Of a stretch of 64,000 bases of DNA, positions 28,923 to 38,662 are shown in pieces. Positions within the stretch are counted from its first letter, which is position 1. Each line of letters opens with the position of its first letter. The DNA is taken from assembly GCA_011526365.1 (NCBI GenBank), contig WTIO01000059.1, positions 50,791 to 114,790 of the forward strand. Reading direction: 5' to 3'. Under the pieces are notes generated by a model. It worked only from the letters and a program-made list of their open reading frames with translations, ran no database searches and had not been told where the DNA came from. Origin of the DNA: Flavobacteriales bacterium. Its GTDB lineage: Bacteria > Bacteroidota > Bacteroidia > Flavobacteriales > Flavobacteriaceae. The translations under genes and the position numbers were made by a program.

Positions 28923-30175
28923 TTGGTGCTTCCAACAGTTTTCGCAGCCATTTGATACACACCTTGCTCTAGTTTAGAACGTATTTGTGCAAAGGCATCT
29001 AGCGTAATTTCAATATCTTCCATAGTGTGTGAAGATGTTGGAATCAAGCGCAACAGGATAAGACCTTTGGGAATTACCGGGTACACTACTATAGAACAGA
29101 AAATACCGAAGTTTTCGCGCAAATCCTGAACCAGTGCCATAGCTTCTGGAATGCTTCCTTTTAAATACACGGGGGTAACACAGCTTTGGGTTTTACCGAT
29201 ATCAAAACCGTTGTCTTTTAATCCCTTTTGAAGTGCGTTTACGTTTTCCCATAGTTTGGCTTTTAACTCGGGCTGTGTGCGTAACATTTCCAAGCGCTTT
29301 AAGGCGCCAACAACCAATTGCATTTGCAAGGATTTTGCAAACATCTGGGAGCGCATATTGTATTTTAGGTAGTCTATGATTTCTTTATCTCCGGCAATAA
29401 ATGCACCTGTGGAGGCCATAGATTTTGCAAAGGTGGCAAAGTACACGTCAATTTCATCTTGTACGCCCTGCTCCTCTCCTGCTCCTGCACCGGTAGCACC
29501 TAGGGTACCAAAACCATGGGCATCATCTACCAGGAAGCGGAAGTTGTATTTCTTTTTAAGGGCTGCTATTTCTTTTAGCTTCCCTTGTTCACCACGCATT
29601 CCAAAGACCCCTTCAGAGATTACTAATATACCTCCTCCCGATTGTTCGGCCTGTTTGGTGGCACGTTGTAAGTTTTTTTCTAAGCTTTCGATGTCGTTGT
29701 GTTTGTAGGTAAAACGCTTTCCTAAATGCAAACGCACCCCATCAATAATACAGGCGTGAGCATCCACATCATACACTATAACATCATTTTTTGACACCAA
29801 AGTGTCTATAGTAGAAAGAATCCCCTGATATCCAAAATTTAACAGATAGGCGGCTTCTTTATTGACAAAGGCTGCCAACTCCTCTTGCAACTGTTCGTGC
29901 AGGGAGGTGTGCCCAGACATCATACGGGCGCCCATAGGATAAGCTGCACCATAAGCTGTGGCGGCTTCAGCATCCACCTTTCGCACCTCGGGGTGATTTG
30001 CAAGGCCTAAATAATCATTAACACTCCAGGTAATTACTTCCTTCCCTCTAAAGTGCATACGGTTGGAAATAGGCCCTTCGAGTTTAGGAAAAACAAAATA
30101 GCCTTCCGCTTGGTCGGCCCATTTTCCCAATGGCCCCTTGTTTTCAGTTATTCTATCAAATAAATCACGCATCAT
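28919..30175 (-). CDS. Alpha-oxoamine synthase, probable cysteate fatty acyltransferase (sulfonolipid)
   Basis: PLP enzyme of the serine palmitoyltransferase/AONS/KBL family: joins an amino acid and an acyl-CoA or acyl-ACP with loss of CO2. 418 residues. Seen: NDYLGLANHPEV, YPMGARMMSGHTSLHEQL, LNFGYQGILSTIDTL, VDDAHGFGTLG, and the PLP lysine in TFAKSMASTGAF. The neighbour 12 bp upstream is a cysteine-synthase-like protein, which is the pairing expected for capnine synthesis: cysteate plus fatty acyl thioester. Alternatives are serine palmitoyltransferase and glycine C-acetyltransferase (kbl); no tdh partner is present. I recall this pair being called capB/capA. The assignment is inference from family and context. 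Confidence 0.72.
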   Translation of the reverse strand: MMRDLFDRITENKGPLGKWADQAEGYFVFPKLEGPISNRMHFRGKEVITWSVNDYLGLANHPEVRKVDAEAATAYGAAYPMGARMMSGHTSLHEQLQEELAAFVNKEAAYLLNFGYQGILSTIDTLVSKNDVIVYDVDAHACIIDGVRLHLGKRFTYKHNDIESLEKNLQRATKQAEQSGGGILVISEGVFGMRGEQGKLKEIAALKKKYNFRFLVDDAHGFGTLGATGAGAGEEQGVQDEIDVYFATFAKSMASTGAFIAGDKEIIDYLKYNMRSQMFAKSLQMQLVVGALKRLEMLRTQPELKAKLWENVNALQKGLKDNGFDIGKTQSCVTPVYLKGSIPEAMALVQDLRENFGIFCSIVVYPVIPKGLILLRLIPTSSHTMEDIEITLDAFAQIRSKLEQGVYQMAAKTVGSTN

Positions 30176-30186
30176 ACTGTTTTCAA

Positions 30187-31215
30187 TTAGCTAATGAATT
30201 CCGTTGTTTTTGGAGATTTGGTATAGGTATTGTCAAAAAAGCCTTGGGCTTCCATCCATTGATCGTCATAAATTTTACTCATATAGCGCGAGCCATGGTC
30301 TGGAAAAATAATTACCACCTTACTATTGGCGTCAAAGTGCCCTTGTTCGTGGAGTTGTTTCACCGCTTGAAAAGCCGCTCCTGAGGTGTAGCCAACAAAC
30401 AAACCTTCTTGAAGGCTAATGGTCCGTGCGGTGTGTGCACTGGCTTCATCGGTTACTTTTTCAAAAAGGTCGATACTGTCAAAATCAGTAGCTGTTGGAA
30501 TAAGGTTTTTGCCTAAGCCTTCAATACGATAGGGATAAATTTCTTTGGTGTCCAATTCTCCCGTTTCGTGATATTTTTTTAAAACGGAACCATAAGCATC
30601 TACACCAAAAACTTTAATGTTGGGGTTTTGTTCTTTTAAATATTTAGCACAGCCTGAAATTGTTCCTCCTGTTCCACTACAGGCCACCAAATGAGTGATT
30701 TCTCCTTCGGTTTGTTTCCAAATTTCGGGACCTGTACTCAAGTAATGTGCCTCAACATTTAATGCGTTAAAGTATTGATTGATATAAATAGAATTTTCAA
30801 TCTCGCTGTGTAAACGCTTGGCCACTTGGTAGTAGGAACGCGGATCATCAGCCGCAACATTGGCAGGACACACATACACTTTAGCTCCCATCGAGCGCAG
30901 CATAGCAATTTTATCTTTTGATGATTTTGAACTAACGGCCAAAATACATTCATATCCCTTAATTAAAGATACCATGGCCAAGCTAAAACCAGTATTCCCA
31001 GAGGTGGTTTCTATAATGCAAGAATTGGGCTTTAATAACCCCTTTTGTTCTGCAATTTCAATGATATGAAGGGCAATACGATCTTTGGTAGACTGTCCGG
31101 GATTGAAGGCTTCAAATTTTGCAAAGTAGTTTCCCTTTAGGGATGCAGCAACTTTGTTTAGTTGAATTAATGGCGTATTGCCAATAAGTTCTAAAACGTT
31201 TTGATGGGCCTTCAC
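30187..31215 (-). CDS. Cysteine-synthase-like PLP enzyme, probable cysteate synthase, GTG start
   Basis: 342 residues of the fold-type II cysteine synthase/CBS family. Start GTG at 31215. Seen: [11 protein letters not shown], the PLP lysine in [18 protein letters not shown] (the usual SVKDR loop is STKDR here, preceded by GQ instead of LG), [13 protein letters not shown] (substrate loop), and the phosphate loop SGTGGTISG. The C-terminus ends with a 30-residue extension ([20 protein letters not shown]) seen in flavobacterial members. It precedes the oxoamine synthase by 12 bp, so sulfite plus O-phosphoserine to cysteate is proposed. A real cysteine synthase with O-acetylserine is the alternative. 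Confidence 0.7.
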   Translation of the reverse strand: MKAHQNVLELIGNTPLIQLNKVAASLKGNYFAKFEAFNPGQSTKDRIALHIIEIAEQKGLLKPNSCIIETTSGNTGFSLAMVSLIKGYECILAVSSKSSKDKIAMLRSMGAKVYVCPANVAADDPRSYYQVAKRLHSEIENSIYINQYFNALNVEAHYLSTGPEIWKQTEGEITHLVACSGTGGTISGCAKYLKEQNPNIKVFGVDAYGSVLKKYHETGELDTKEIYPYRIEGLGKNLIPTATDFDSIDLFEKVTDEASAHTARTISLQEGLFVGYTSGAAFQAVKQLHEQGHFDANSKVVIIFPDHGSRYMSKIYDDQWMEAQGFFDNTYTKSPKTTEFIS

Positions 31216-31244
31216 AAGAAGTTTTCAATGGTTTCTAGACGCTG

Positions 31245-31252
31245 CAAAGCTA
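31245..31252 (-). promoter_or_regulatory. Likely -7 element for the sulfonolipid gene pair
   Basis: Minus-strand TAGCTTTG, a perfect TAnnTTTG, 29 bp before the GTG at 31215 and inside the 42 bp gap after the oligopeptidase gene. It suggests the pair is transcribed separately from the upstream peptidase operon. Confidence 0.45.
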
Positions 31253-31257
31253 AAAAA

Positions 31258-33402
31258 TTATTTCGACTTTGCCGCTGATTCCAGGGCTAAGAAAAAAGCA
31301 TACTCCCGTGCAATTTCCTTTAATGCCTCAAATCGACCTGATGCTCCACCATGCCCCGCTTCCATATTGGTGTGGAACAACAACACATTCGCATCGGTTT
31401 TGCTAACACGCAACTTTGCCACCCACTTTGCCGGCTCCCAATACTGTACCTGAGAGTCGTGATAGCCTGTAGTCACCAGCATATTTGGGTATTGCTGTGC
31501 GCGCACCTGATCATAGGGAGAGTACGACAGCATATAGTCGTAAAAATCCTTTTTATTAGGATTGCCCCATTCATCATATTCAGAGGTAGTTAGTGGAATA
31601 TCGTCATCCAGCATCGTGGTTACCACATCCACAAAAGGAACCGCAGCTACAACACCATTGTAAAGTTCTGGAGCCATATTAACCACAGCACCCATTAGTA
31701 GCCCCCCTGCAGAACCTCCCATTGCGTAAAGATGGTCAGCAGCTGTATATGCTTCGGCAATAAGGTGCTTAGAAGCATCGATATAATCGTAAAAGGTGTT
31801 TTTCTTTTTAAATAATTTTCCGTCCTCATACCAGTGACGCCCCAGGTACTGTCCGCCTCGTATATGAGCAATAGCAAAAATAAAGCCTCTGTTGAGCAAA
31901 CTTAAACGGGTGGAAGAAAACCTTGGATTGGTAATACTTCCGTAAGATCCGTAAGCATACAGCAATAAGGGCGTGTCCTTACTAGGCATTGTATTTTTGT
32001 GGTGGATGATAGAAATAGGTACCTTGGCACCGTCACGAGCTGTGGCCCAAATTCGCTTTTCCACATAATCTTTAACGGAAAATTCTCCTAAAACAGTTTG
32101 CTGCTTGAGTTGGCGTTGCTTTTGTGTGGCCATATCAAAGGCATATACCGTTGCTGGGGTGCGCAAAGAATTGAAGAAATAGCGCAATTCTGTAGTGTCA
32201 AATGCAGGGTTAAAGCCTATACTGGCACTATAGGTTTCTCCGTCAAAAGGCAAATAGTAATCCTCAGCTCCGTCCCAAGATACCACACGGATTCTAGTGA
32301 GCCCCTGCTCGCGTTCAGATACTACCCAATAGTCTTTAAACAATTCTAAATCCTGCAACAACACTTCGGAACGATGGGCTAAAAAGGGCTCCCAATGTTC
32401 TTGCGCTGGGGTACTTACAGCAGTTCGCATTAATTTGTAATTCTGTGCCTTGTCTTTATTGGTAAGGATATAAAAATGTTCCCCCATATGTTCGGCATAA
32501 TACTCCAGTCCGCGCTCCCGGGCTTGAAGTACCGTAAAACTACCTTTAGGATCATCGCGCTTTAAAAACTTTTGTTCTGAAGTAAGGGTACTGTAGGAAG
32601 AAATAAATAAATAGTCCTCTGATTTAGAAGTACTTATAGAAACAGAAAACGTCTCATCTTTTTCTTCAAAAACTAAGGTGTCTGGGGTTTTGGGGGCACT
32701 GAGGTCATGGCGATATATGGCTGCTGAACGCAGTGTTTGTGGATCTTTAAGCGTGTAAAACAAATGCTGATTATCGGCAGCCCATGCGCTGCTCCCTGTG
32801 GTGTTTTTAATTTTTGTGTCCAGTAGCTTTCCTGTGGATAGGTCTTTTATATACAGGGTGTATTGTCTTCGAGACACCGTATCTAAGCCAAAAGCAACCT
32901 TGGTGTTATCTGGACTCACACTAATGCCCACCAATCGGAAATACTCCATGTCTTTTGCCATTGCATTACAATCGAAAAGAATTTCTTCTGCAGCAGTTAG
33001 GCTGTCCTTTTTTCGTGTGTAAATAGGATAATCTTTGCCCGTTTCATAACGAGTAATGTACCAATACCCATTGTAAAAATAGGGTACTGTGGTGTCATCC
33101 TCCTTGATGCGGGACCGCATTTCTTGAAACAACTCCTTACGAAGCGGTTCTTGAGCGGTTGTCATCCCATCGAAATAGGCATTTTCTCGCTCGAGATAGT
33201 CAATAACTTCTGGATTATCGCGTTCTCGAAGCCAATAGTAAGGATCTACTCTAATATCGCCATGCGTTTTAATTTGATAGTGTTGACGATCAGCTATGGG
33301 CGGGGTTGTTGTCGTTTTGTCAGACATTTTTTTTGGTGGATTACAAGCGGCTACAAAAATAAAAGAAACCGAATGGAAAAAAAGGGAGATGGGAGATTTC
33401 AT
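31258..33402 (-). CDS. Oligopeptidase B-like S9A peptidase, lipoprotein
   Basis: 714 residues. The N-terminus MKSPISLFFHSVSFIFVAAC is a lipoprotein signal with acylation Cys20, so it is probably periplasmic or anchored. Propeller domain to about 420, with DPYYWLRERDNPEVIDYLE-type opening; alpha/beta-hydrolase after it with LYAYGSYG, the nucleophile in GGSAGGLLMG, the acid in TTGYHDSQVQYWEPAKW, and His in EAGHGGASGR. The YHDSQVQYWEPAKW stretch is the oligopeptidase B signature rather than the prolyl oligopeptidase one; that enzyme cuts after Lys and Arg. It follows ltaE by 11 bp and is the last gene of a three-gene minus-strand operon. Confidence 0.92.
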   Translation of the reverse strand: MKSPISLFFHSVSFIFVAACNPPKKMSDKTTTTPPIADRQHYQIKTHGDIRVDPYYWLRERDNPEVIDYLERENAYFDGMTTAQEPLRKELFQEMRSRIKEDDTTVPYFYNGYWYITRYETGKDYPIYTRKKDSLTAAEEILFDCNAMAKDMEYFRLVGISVSPDNTKVAFGLDTVSRRQYTLYIKDLSTGKLLDTKIKNTTGSSAWAADNQHLFYTLKDPQTLRSAAIYRHDLSAPKTPDTLVFEEKDETFSVSISTSKSEDYLFISSYSTLTSEQKFLKRDDPKGSFTVLQARERGLEYYAEHMGEHFYILTNKDKAQNYKLMRTAVSTPAQEHWEPFLAHRSEVLLQDLELFKDYWVVSEREQGLTRIRVVSWDGAEDYYLPFDGETYSASIGFNPAFDTTELRYFFNSLRTPATVYAFDMATQKQRQLKQQTVLGEFSVKDYVEKRIWATARDGAKVPISIIHHKNTMPSKDTPLLLYAYGSYGSITNPRFSSTRLSLLNRGFIFAIAHIRGGQYLGRHWYEDGKLFKKKNTFYDYIDASKHLIAEAYTAADHLYAMGGSAGGLLMGAVVNMAPELYNGVVAAVPFVDVVTTMLDDDIPLTTSEYDEWGNPNKKDFYDYMLSYSPYDQVRAQQYPNMLVTTGYHDSQVQYWEPAKWVAKLRVSKTDANVLLFHTNMEAGHGGASGRFEALKEIAREYAFFLALESAAKSK

Positions 33403-33413
33403 TGAGGCAACAT

Positions 33414-34439
33414 TTAGAACTTAAGCTCCTTCAATATACGCATAAAATAAGAATGCTGAGTGGCGGTATAATCCCTGTGTGTAACGATACGTAGCTTCCC
33501 TTTTCCTAATTGAATTATCCGTATACCTTTGGCCTCAAGCGCAGTAATAAATGCCATTTCGTCTATGGAAGATTGTACTGCAAAAATGATAATATTGGTA
33601 GACACGGGTTCCACATTCTCCACATAGGGCAATTGCAACAAGAGCTGTTCTAGTTCTTTTGCTTTTTTGTGATCCTCATTCAATTCCTTGCGGTGGTGCT
33701 GCAAGGCATAACGTGCTGCTGCAGCCAAATAGCCCACTTGGCGCATCCCACCGCCCAAAACTTTTCGTATTCGGAGTGCTGCTGACATCGTAGCTAAATC
33801 CCCTATTAGCATTGACCCAACGGGACAGCCTAAACCTTTACTAAAACACACAGAAATGGTGTCAAATACTCTACCGTAGTCTTTGGGAGTAGCCGAAGTA
33901 GCCTCCAAAGCATTCCACAACCGTGCCCCATCTAAATGCAGGCTCAGTTGGTGCTGCTCGCAAAGCGCCTTTATTTCTTGAATATTCTTAAAATCGTAGC
34001 AGGCGCCCCCCCCTTTGTTTGTAGTGTTCTCCAAGCTTACCAAACGCGTTTGCGGACTGTGATAAAAGTCTGGAGGATTTATAGCTTCTGCCACCTGTGC
34101 TGCTGTAATTCGACCACGATCTCCAGCAAGTAATTTACAGGACACCCCGCTGTTAAAGCTTACCCCACCTCCTTCGTAGTGATACACGTGGGAATAGTGG
34201 TCGCAAATTAACTGATCTCCGGGACGGGTATGCGCTTTAATGGCAGTTTGATTTGCCATGGTGCCCGATGGAAAAAACAAGGCCTTTTCCATTCCAAACA
34301 GGTCGGCCACCTCTTCTTCCAAGGCATTTACTGTGGGGTCTTCTTTAAAAACATCATCTCCAACAGGTGCCGCCTGCATGGCCGCTAGCATCCTCTCACT
34401 GGGCTGCGTTACTGTATCACTAATAAGATTTACTTCCAT
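33414..34439 (-). CDS. ltaE: Low-specificity L-threonine aldolase
   Basis: Splits L-threonine or allo-threonine into glycine and acetaldehyde with PLP. 341 residues. Seen: NLISDTVTQPSERMLAAM (the family's D-T-V-T start), VGDDVFKEDPTVNALEEEVA, FFPSGTMANQTAIKAHTRPGD, LENTTNKGGG, LHLDGARLWNA, and the PLP lysine in SVCFSKGLGCPVGSML. All active-site pieces intact. Its start overlaps the metalloprotease gene end by 10 bp. The connection between an aldolase and two peptidase genes is not obvious beyond amino-acid turnover. Confidence 0.94.
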   Translation of the reverse strand: MEVNLISDTVTQPSERMLAAMQAAPVGDDVFKEDPTVNALEEEVADLFGMEKALFFPSGTMANQTAIKAHTRPGDQLICDHYSHVYHYEGGGVSFNSGVSCKLLAGDRGRITAAQVAEAINPPDFYHSPQTRLVSLENTTNKGGGACYDFKNIQEIKALCEQHQLSLHLDGARLWNALEATSATPKDYGRVFDTISVCFSKGLGCPVGSMLIGDLATMSAALRIRKVLGGGMRQVGYLAAAARYALQHHRKELNEDHKKAKELEQLLLQLPYVENVEPVSTNIIIFAVQSSIDEMAFITALEAKGIRIIQLGKGKLRIVTHRDYTATQHSYFMRILKELKF

Positions 34440-36847
34440 AAAAGATCAAAATCACAAGCCATGCTTCCAATTGGAGAACCATCGGGGATTTTAGGCACTC
34501 CTAGGGCATCAATGGCACTTGCGGTTTGCAAATAATTTTCAATCATCATCTTAAAATAAGGAGCTTGTGCTACAGTTTTATTCTTGTTGAGGTGTTGGTG
34601 TAAGTTTTCTAAGCTACCATACACAGTTGCACGAACGGCACTGGGTACATTAGAGGCTTTACCCAACTGCATTAAATGTTCTAGCAAATTGGCCTGCACC
34701 GTTTGCTGTAAGCCTCCAGCATAGCCTTTTTGTTGTGGCCCCTTAAAATTGCGCGCCACCAACTGATCGATATATTGTGCGAGATTTAGCTGCTGTGTGT
34801 CCATATACCCCTGCTGTAGTATTCGGGTTGCCCGTTCGGGGTGAAGCATCATTCCCAATATAGCATTGGAAGTGGTGTGTGCTATGGCAAAGGGATCAAA
34901 GGTAACCCCAGTTTGCGACTGAAAACTTTCCCGTGTCCGTGGCGTATTAAACGCTCTGGGCGGAATACGTTCTAACAGTGTGGCAGGAATTTTTAACGCT
35001 TCAGGACTCAAGGTTTGGAGTAACGCCTGTGTAGCGGCTTTTTGTTCAGCGGCAGGCACGGCACGCACCTTGTAGGGTATCCCGCCTTTTACAGCGTAAT
35101 CATAGTCTTGCCCACCAATGAGTTTTACCACTGCTTCCACTTGATAGCGGTGCAGGAGGTACATGGGCACCAAACGATCTTCCAATTGTGAATAGGTTTC
35201 TTGGGCACGTAAATGGTCTAATGACAAATTGTTCATGGCCTTGTTACGAATTTGCATTAACTGCTTTAATTCGCCTACGGCAGAAGCTCCATTGTCCCAT
35301 AAATGTGCAATGGGATGTGCGCCACCAATTGGGCGGGCGTCACGATCCGAAATAAATCGAAAACCATCACGGGCACTTTGCTCGATAATTTTAGTTAGCG
35401 CTGCATCTTCATTTACGCCTTCTGGAAAGTCGCGATAACTGTACGCCACACTCACCTTATCCCAGTCTCCTATACCTGTATCATAGGCATTGGCATAGGA
35501 AATGTTGTCGCCATCAAGCGTTAATGTGGGATGGGGATAATCCATTACCGAAGCACGGTTTTTTGCACTTGCCGCAAAGTTGTGCGCAAAGCCAAGTGTA
35601 TGACCTATTTCATGAGCGGAAAGCTGTCGGATGCGCGCTAGGGCCATTTCCAAAGCATCGGCATTTGTTTTCGGATCCGCTGCAAAAGGTTGTTCGGTGA
35701 GTCCAAGGGCAATCATATAGTCCTGGCGAATACGCAAACTCCCCAAGCTTACATGCCCCTTAATAATTTCTCCAGTACGCGGGTCCACAACGCTGGCGCC
35801 ATAGCTCCAACCCCGTGTGGAACGATGTACCCATTGAATAACATTGTAGCGCACATCTAGCGGATCGGCATCATCGGGAAGTATTTTTACCTGAAAAGCA
35901 TTTTTAAAACCTGCAGCTTCAAAAGCCTGATTCCACCAACGCCCCCCTTCAAGTAAGGCCGAACGTACCGGCTCTGGAGTACCGTTGTCCAAATAGTATA
36001 CTATGGGCTCCACCGCTTCACTTAGGGCCGCATTGGGGTCCTTTTTTTCTAATCGGTGACGTACTACATATTGTTTTTTAGTGGGCTCACTCACAGGAGT
36101 GGTATAGTCGTAATAGGTGAAGGCGTTGGCACCACTTCTAGGATCAAAACGCCGTGGGGTATAGTTGTTGTCCGGTAGTGCAACAAATGAGTGGTGTTGG
36201 TGAACGGTAACTGCCTCGGGGCTGGGAGTTACAGAGCGAATGAGACCGCCTTTGGGTTGGCCCGTAAAGGTGAGCAATACATCAAATTCTACATTTTTTG
36301 GAAACGCCTTTGTACGTGGAAGGGAAATGGCAGAACGGCTTTTGTCCACACGATAATTCCCCTGTTGTGCCCGTGCCAAGCGTTGGGAAACCCCGTGGGC
36401 ATCCTCCATTAACATGGGAGTGAGATCTACAGTGATTCGTTCGTCCTTTTCTTCGACAATTGGAAAACCGTACAACACCGATTTGGCAAAGGCCTGTTCA
36501 ATTGACTGCTGCTCTAATGGGTTGGTAGAAGTTGAACGGTAGCGATAGTTGGGCTGCACCAGCAACACCTTATTCCCAGCACGCTGAAACTTTACAATAC
36601 GCTCATTGCCCAATTGGCCTCGGTCGAGACCGATATCATTGTTTCCTATCCCAGAACTCAAACTGTTGATATACAAAAACTCCTCACCCAAATTTGTAAT
36701 TTCTAGGTGAATTTTATCTGCGTCGGGCAAGTAGTGAAAATTAAAAAAGCCTGAATAAGGCTGAGGTGCTGAAGCTGTTGCCCACAGCGGGCTAATGCTT
36801 AACAACAATAAGGCAATACGGCCAATTATGCTTCTGGTAGTGTTCAT
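34430..36847 (-). CDS. Secreted zinc metalloprotease (metzincin, DUF4953/DUF5117-like)
   Basis: 805 residues with a signal peptide (to about residue 28, ending ATASAPQ). The zinc site is HEIGHTLGFAHN around residue 412, the extended metzincin form HExxHxxGxxH, so all three zinc ligands and the catalytic Glu are present. A downstream methionine turn is suggested by SVMDYPHPTL. N-terminal part fits the DUF5117/DUF5118-type beta-rich region of large flavobacterial metalloproteases; the C-terminal third is helical (DUF4953-like). Exported to the periplasm or beyond; substrate unknown. First gene of the operon with ltaE and the S9 peptidase. Confidence 0.88.
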   Translation of the reverse strand: MNTTRSIIGRIALLLLSISPLWATASAPQPYSGFFNFHYLPDADKIHLEITNLGEEFLYINSLSSGIGNNDIGLDRGQLGNERIVKFQRAGNKVLLVQPNYRYRSTSTNPLEQQSIEQAFAKSVLYGFPIVEEKDERITVDLTPMLMEDAHGVSQRLARAQQGNYRVDKSRSAISLPRTKAFPKNVEFDVLLTFTGQPKGGLIRSVTPSPEAVTVHQHHSFVALPDNNYTPRRFDPRSGANAFTYYDYTTPVSEPTKKQYVVRHRLEKKDPNAALSEAVEPIVYYLDNGTPEPVRSALLEGGRWWNQAFEAAGFKNAFQVKILPDDADPLDVRYNVIQWVHRSTRGWSYGASVVDPRTGEIIKGHVSLGSLRIRQDYMIALGLTEQPFAADPKTNADALEMALARIRQLSAHEIGHTLGFAHNFAASAKNRASVMDYPHPTLTLDGDNISYANAYDTGIGDWDKVSVAYSYRDFPEGVNEDAALTKIIEQSARDGFRFISDRDARPIGGAHPIAHLWDNGASAVGELKQLMQIRNKAMNNLSLDHLRAQETYSQLEDRLVPMYLLHRYQVEAVVKLIGGQDYDYAVKGGIPYKVRAVPAAEQKAATQALLQTLSPEALKIPATLLERIPPRAFNTPRTRESFQSQTGVTFDPFAIAHTTSNAILGMMLHPERATRILQQGYMDTQQLNLAQYIDQLVARNFKGPQQKGYAGGLQQTVQANLLEHLMQLGKASNVPSAVRATVYGSLENLHQHLNKNKTVAQAPYFKMMIENYLQTASAIDALGVPKIPDGSPIGSMACDFDLLWK

Positions 36848-36913
36848 ATCGTTCTAAGTTTTTTTAAAACTAAAAAATTAAATTGAATCATAGGAGGCGA
36901 AACTCCAAAACAC

Positions 36914-36921
36914 TATTTTTG
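36914..36921 (+). promoter_or_regulatory. Likely -7 element of the prfB promoter
   Basis: TATTTTTG, a perfect TAnnTTTG, 14 bp before the prfB ATG at 36936 in the 88 bp divergent region. No -33 TTTG at the expected distance. Confidence 0.4.
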
Positions 36922-36935
36922 AAAAAATTATATCT

Positions 36936-38046
36936 ATGCTAAGCCACGAGCAACTGAAAGCACTAGTGGAACGCCTGGGCGCGTTGAGGAGGTATCTTTG
37001 ACATTGATGCCAAAAAAATAACTGCCACAAACAAAGAAGAACAGGCCGCTGCCCCAGATTTTTGGAACGATCCTAAGCAAGCAGAACAGCATATGCGCGA
37101 ATTGCGTAGCATTCAAAAATGGATTAACGAATACCATGCACTCGCTACACAACTAGACGATTTAGAGGTGCTGTTGAGTTTCTATAAATCGGGAGAAGCT
37201 GAGGAAACAGAAGTCACCGCCTTACACCAACAGGTAGAAGAAGCGTTTGAAAGTTTAGAGTTTCGCAACATGCTCTCTGAGGAAGGTGATGCCCTAAGCG
37301 CAGTACTTCAGATTACTGCTGGTGCTGGCGGTACAGAAAGTTGTGATTGGGCGCAAATGCTTATGCGCATGTACCTGATGTGGGGCGAAAAAAACGGCTT
37401 AAAAATTCGAGAACTCAACCACCAGCCGGGGGATGTGGCAGGAATAAAAACAGTTACTCTGGAGCTGGAAGGCGAGTTTGCATTTGGGTGGCTGAAGGGT
37501 GAAAATGGAGTTCACCGTTTGGTACGCATTTCCCCCTTTGATTCTAATGCGAAACGCCACACCTCGTTTGCCTCGGTGTATGTATATCCCTTAGTGGATG
37601 AAAGTATTGAAGTAGTAGTAAACCCTGCGGATATCAGCTGGGAAACCATGCGTGCCAGTGGCGCCGGGGGACAAAATGTCAATAAGGTGGAAACTGCAGT
37701 ACGTCTCCGCCACCACCCTACGGGAATTATGATTGAAAACTCAGAAACCCGTTCCCAATTAGAAAACAAAAACAAGGCCATGCAGCTGTTAAAATCGCAG
37801 TTGTATGAAATTGAATTGCAAAAAAAATTAGCAGCACGAGATGCCATTGAAGCTGATAAGAAAAAAATTGAATGGGGCTCTCAAATCCGAAACTATGTGA
37901 TGCATCCCTATAAATTGGTAAAAGACGTTCGTACACAAACCGAAACGGCAGACGTGGACGGAGTGATGAATGGAAATATCGACCTGTTCCTAAAAGGCTA
38001 CCTGATGGCTACAGGCCAAAAAGACAACGAAGAAAACAACTTATGA
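36936..38046 (+). CDS. prfB: Peptide chain release factor 2, expressed by programmed +1 frameshift
   Basis: Terminates translation at UGA and UAA. The ATG at 36936 opens 21 codons (MLSHEQLKALVERLGALRRYL) that stop at TGA 36999-37001; decoding continues +1 from GAC at 37000 to the stop at 38046, giving 369 residues in total. The internal ATG at 37093 is not the start, since conserved sequence (DFWNDPKQAEQ) lies upstream. Seen: the stop-codon recognition tripeptide SPF in RISPFDSN and the catalytic GGQ in GAGGQNVNKVET. HAD gene follows with a 4 bp overlap (ATGA). Confidence 0.95.
36987..37002 (+). promoter_or_regulatory. RF2 autoregulatory recoding site
   Basis: AGGAGG (36987-36992), then TAT, the slippery CTT, the stop TGA and C. 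The internal Shine-Dalgarno-like hexamer lies 3 bases before the CTT-TGA-C shift site, the same geometry as the well studied prfB frameshift of E. coli. Low RF2 lets ribosomes pause at TGA and slip +1. It is notable that this strong anti-rRNA pairing is retained in a lineage whose start sites mostly lack Shine-Dalgarno sequences. Confidence 0.93.
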
Positions 38047-38660
38047 CCACAGTAAAAAACATCATTTTTGACTTGGGTGGCGTACTCATCGACTGGAACC
38101 CTGAATATGTGTATTTGGACGTTTTTAATGGCGACCGTAAAAAGATGCAATGGTTTTTTGATGACATCTGCACCATGGATTGGAATGAAAACCAAGATGC
38201 AGGATACCCCCTAGCCCAAGCTACAGAGGATCGTGTGGCGCTATTCCCCCAATATGAGGAGTGGATTCGCATGTATTACGGCCGTTGGGAAGAAATGTTA
38301 GGAGATGCTATTGCGCCAACAGTGTCCATCTTACAGCAATTGGTTAAAGATCCACACTACCGTGTGGTGGCCCTCACCAACTGGAGTGCTGAAACTTTTC
38401 CAATAGCCCTGGACCGCTTTGAATTTTTACAATGGTTTGAAGGCATCGTAGTTTCTGGAGCAGAAATCACCCGAAAACCCTTTGCGGAAATCTACCAACT
38501 TACCCTGGATCGTTTTAAAATGCAGGCGCAGGAATGCCTTTTTATAGACGATAATTTAAGAAATGTTGAAGGAGCAAAAGCCTTAGGCATACAGGGCTAT
38601 CATTTTACTACTCCACAGCAATTGAAAGAAGATTTACTAAAAGAAGGCATTCTAAAGTAG
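38043..38660 (+). CDS. HAD-superfamily hydrolase (YihX-like phosphatase)
   Basis: 205 residues. HAD motif I is IIFDLGGVLIDWN (nucleophile Asp11, with the second acidic residue replaced in the GGVLID pattern typical of the YihX/epoxide-hydrolase N-terminal branch). Motif II is VALTNWSAE, motif III lysine in SGAEITRKPFAEIY, and motif IV FIDDNLRNVEGA. A helical cap lies between motifs I and II. Likely a small sugar-phosphate phosphatase; substrate unknown. Coupled to prfB by a 4 bp overlap. Confidence 0.88.
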   Translation: MTTVKNIIFDLGGVLIDWNPEYVYLDVFNGDRKKMQWFFDDICTMDWNENQDAGYPLAQATEDRVALFPQYEEWIRMYYGRWEEMLGDAIAPTVSILQQLVKDPHYRVVALTNWSAETFPIALDRFEFLQWFEGIVVSGAEITRKPFAEIYQLTLDRFKMQAQECLFIDDNLRNVEGAKALGIQGYHFTTPQQLKEDLLKEGILK

Positions 38661-38662
38661 TC

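Noticed and set aside
36936-37001. In-frame TGA near the start of prfB, as if the gene were broken
   Set aside because: The AGGAGG-TAT-CTT-TGA-C site is the known programmed frameshift of release factor 2; reading +1 restores the whole protein.
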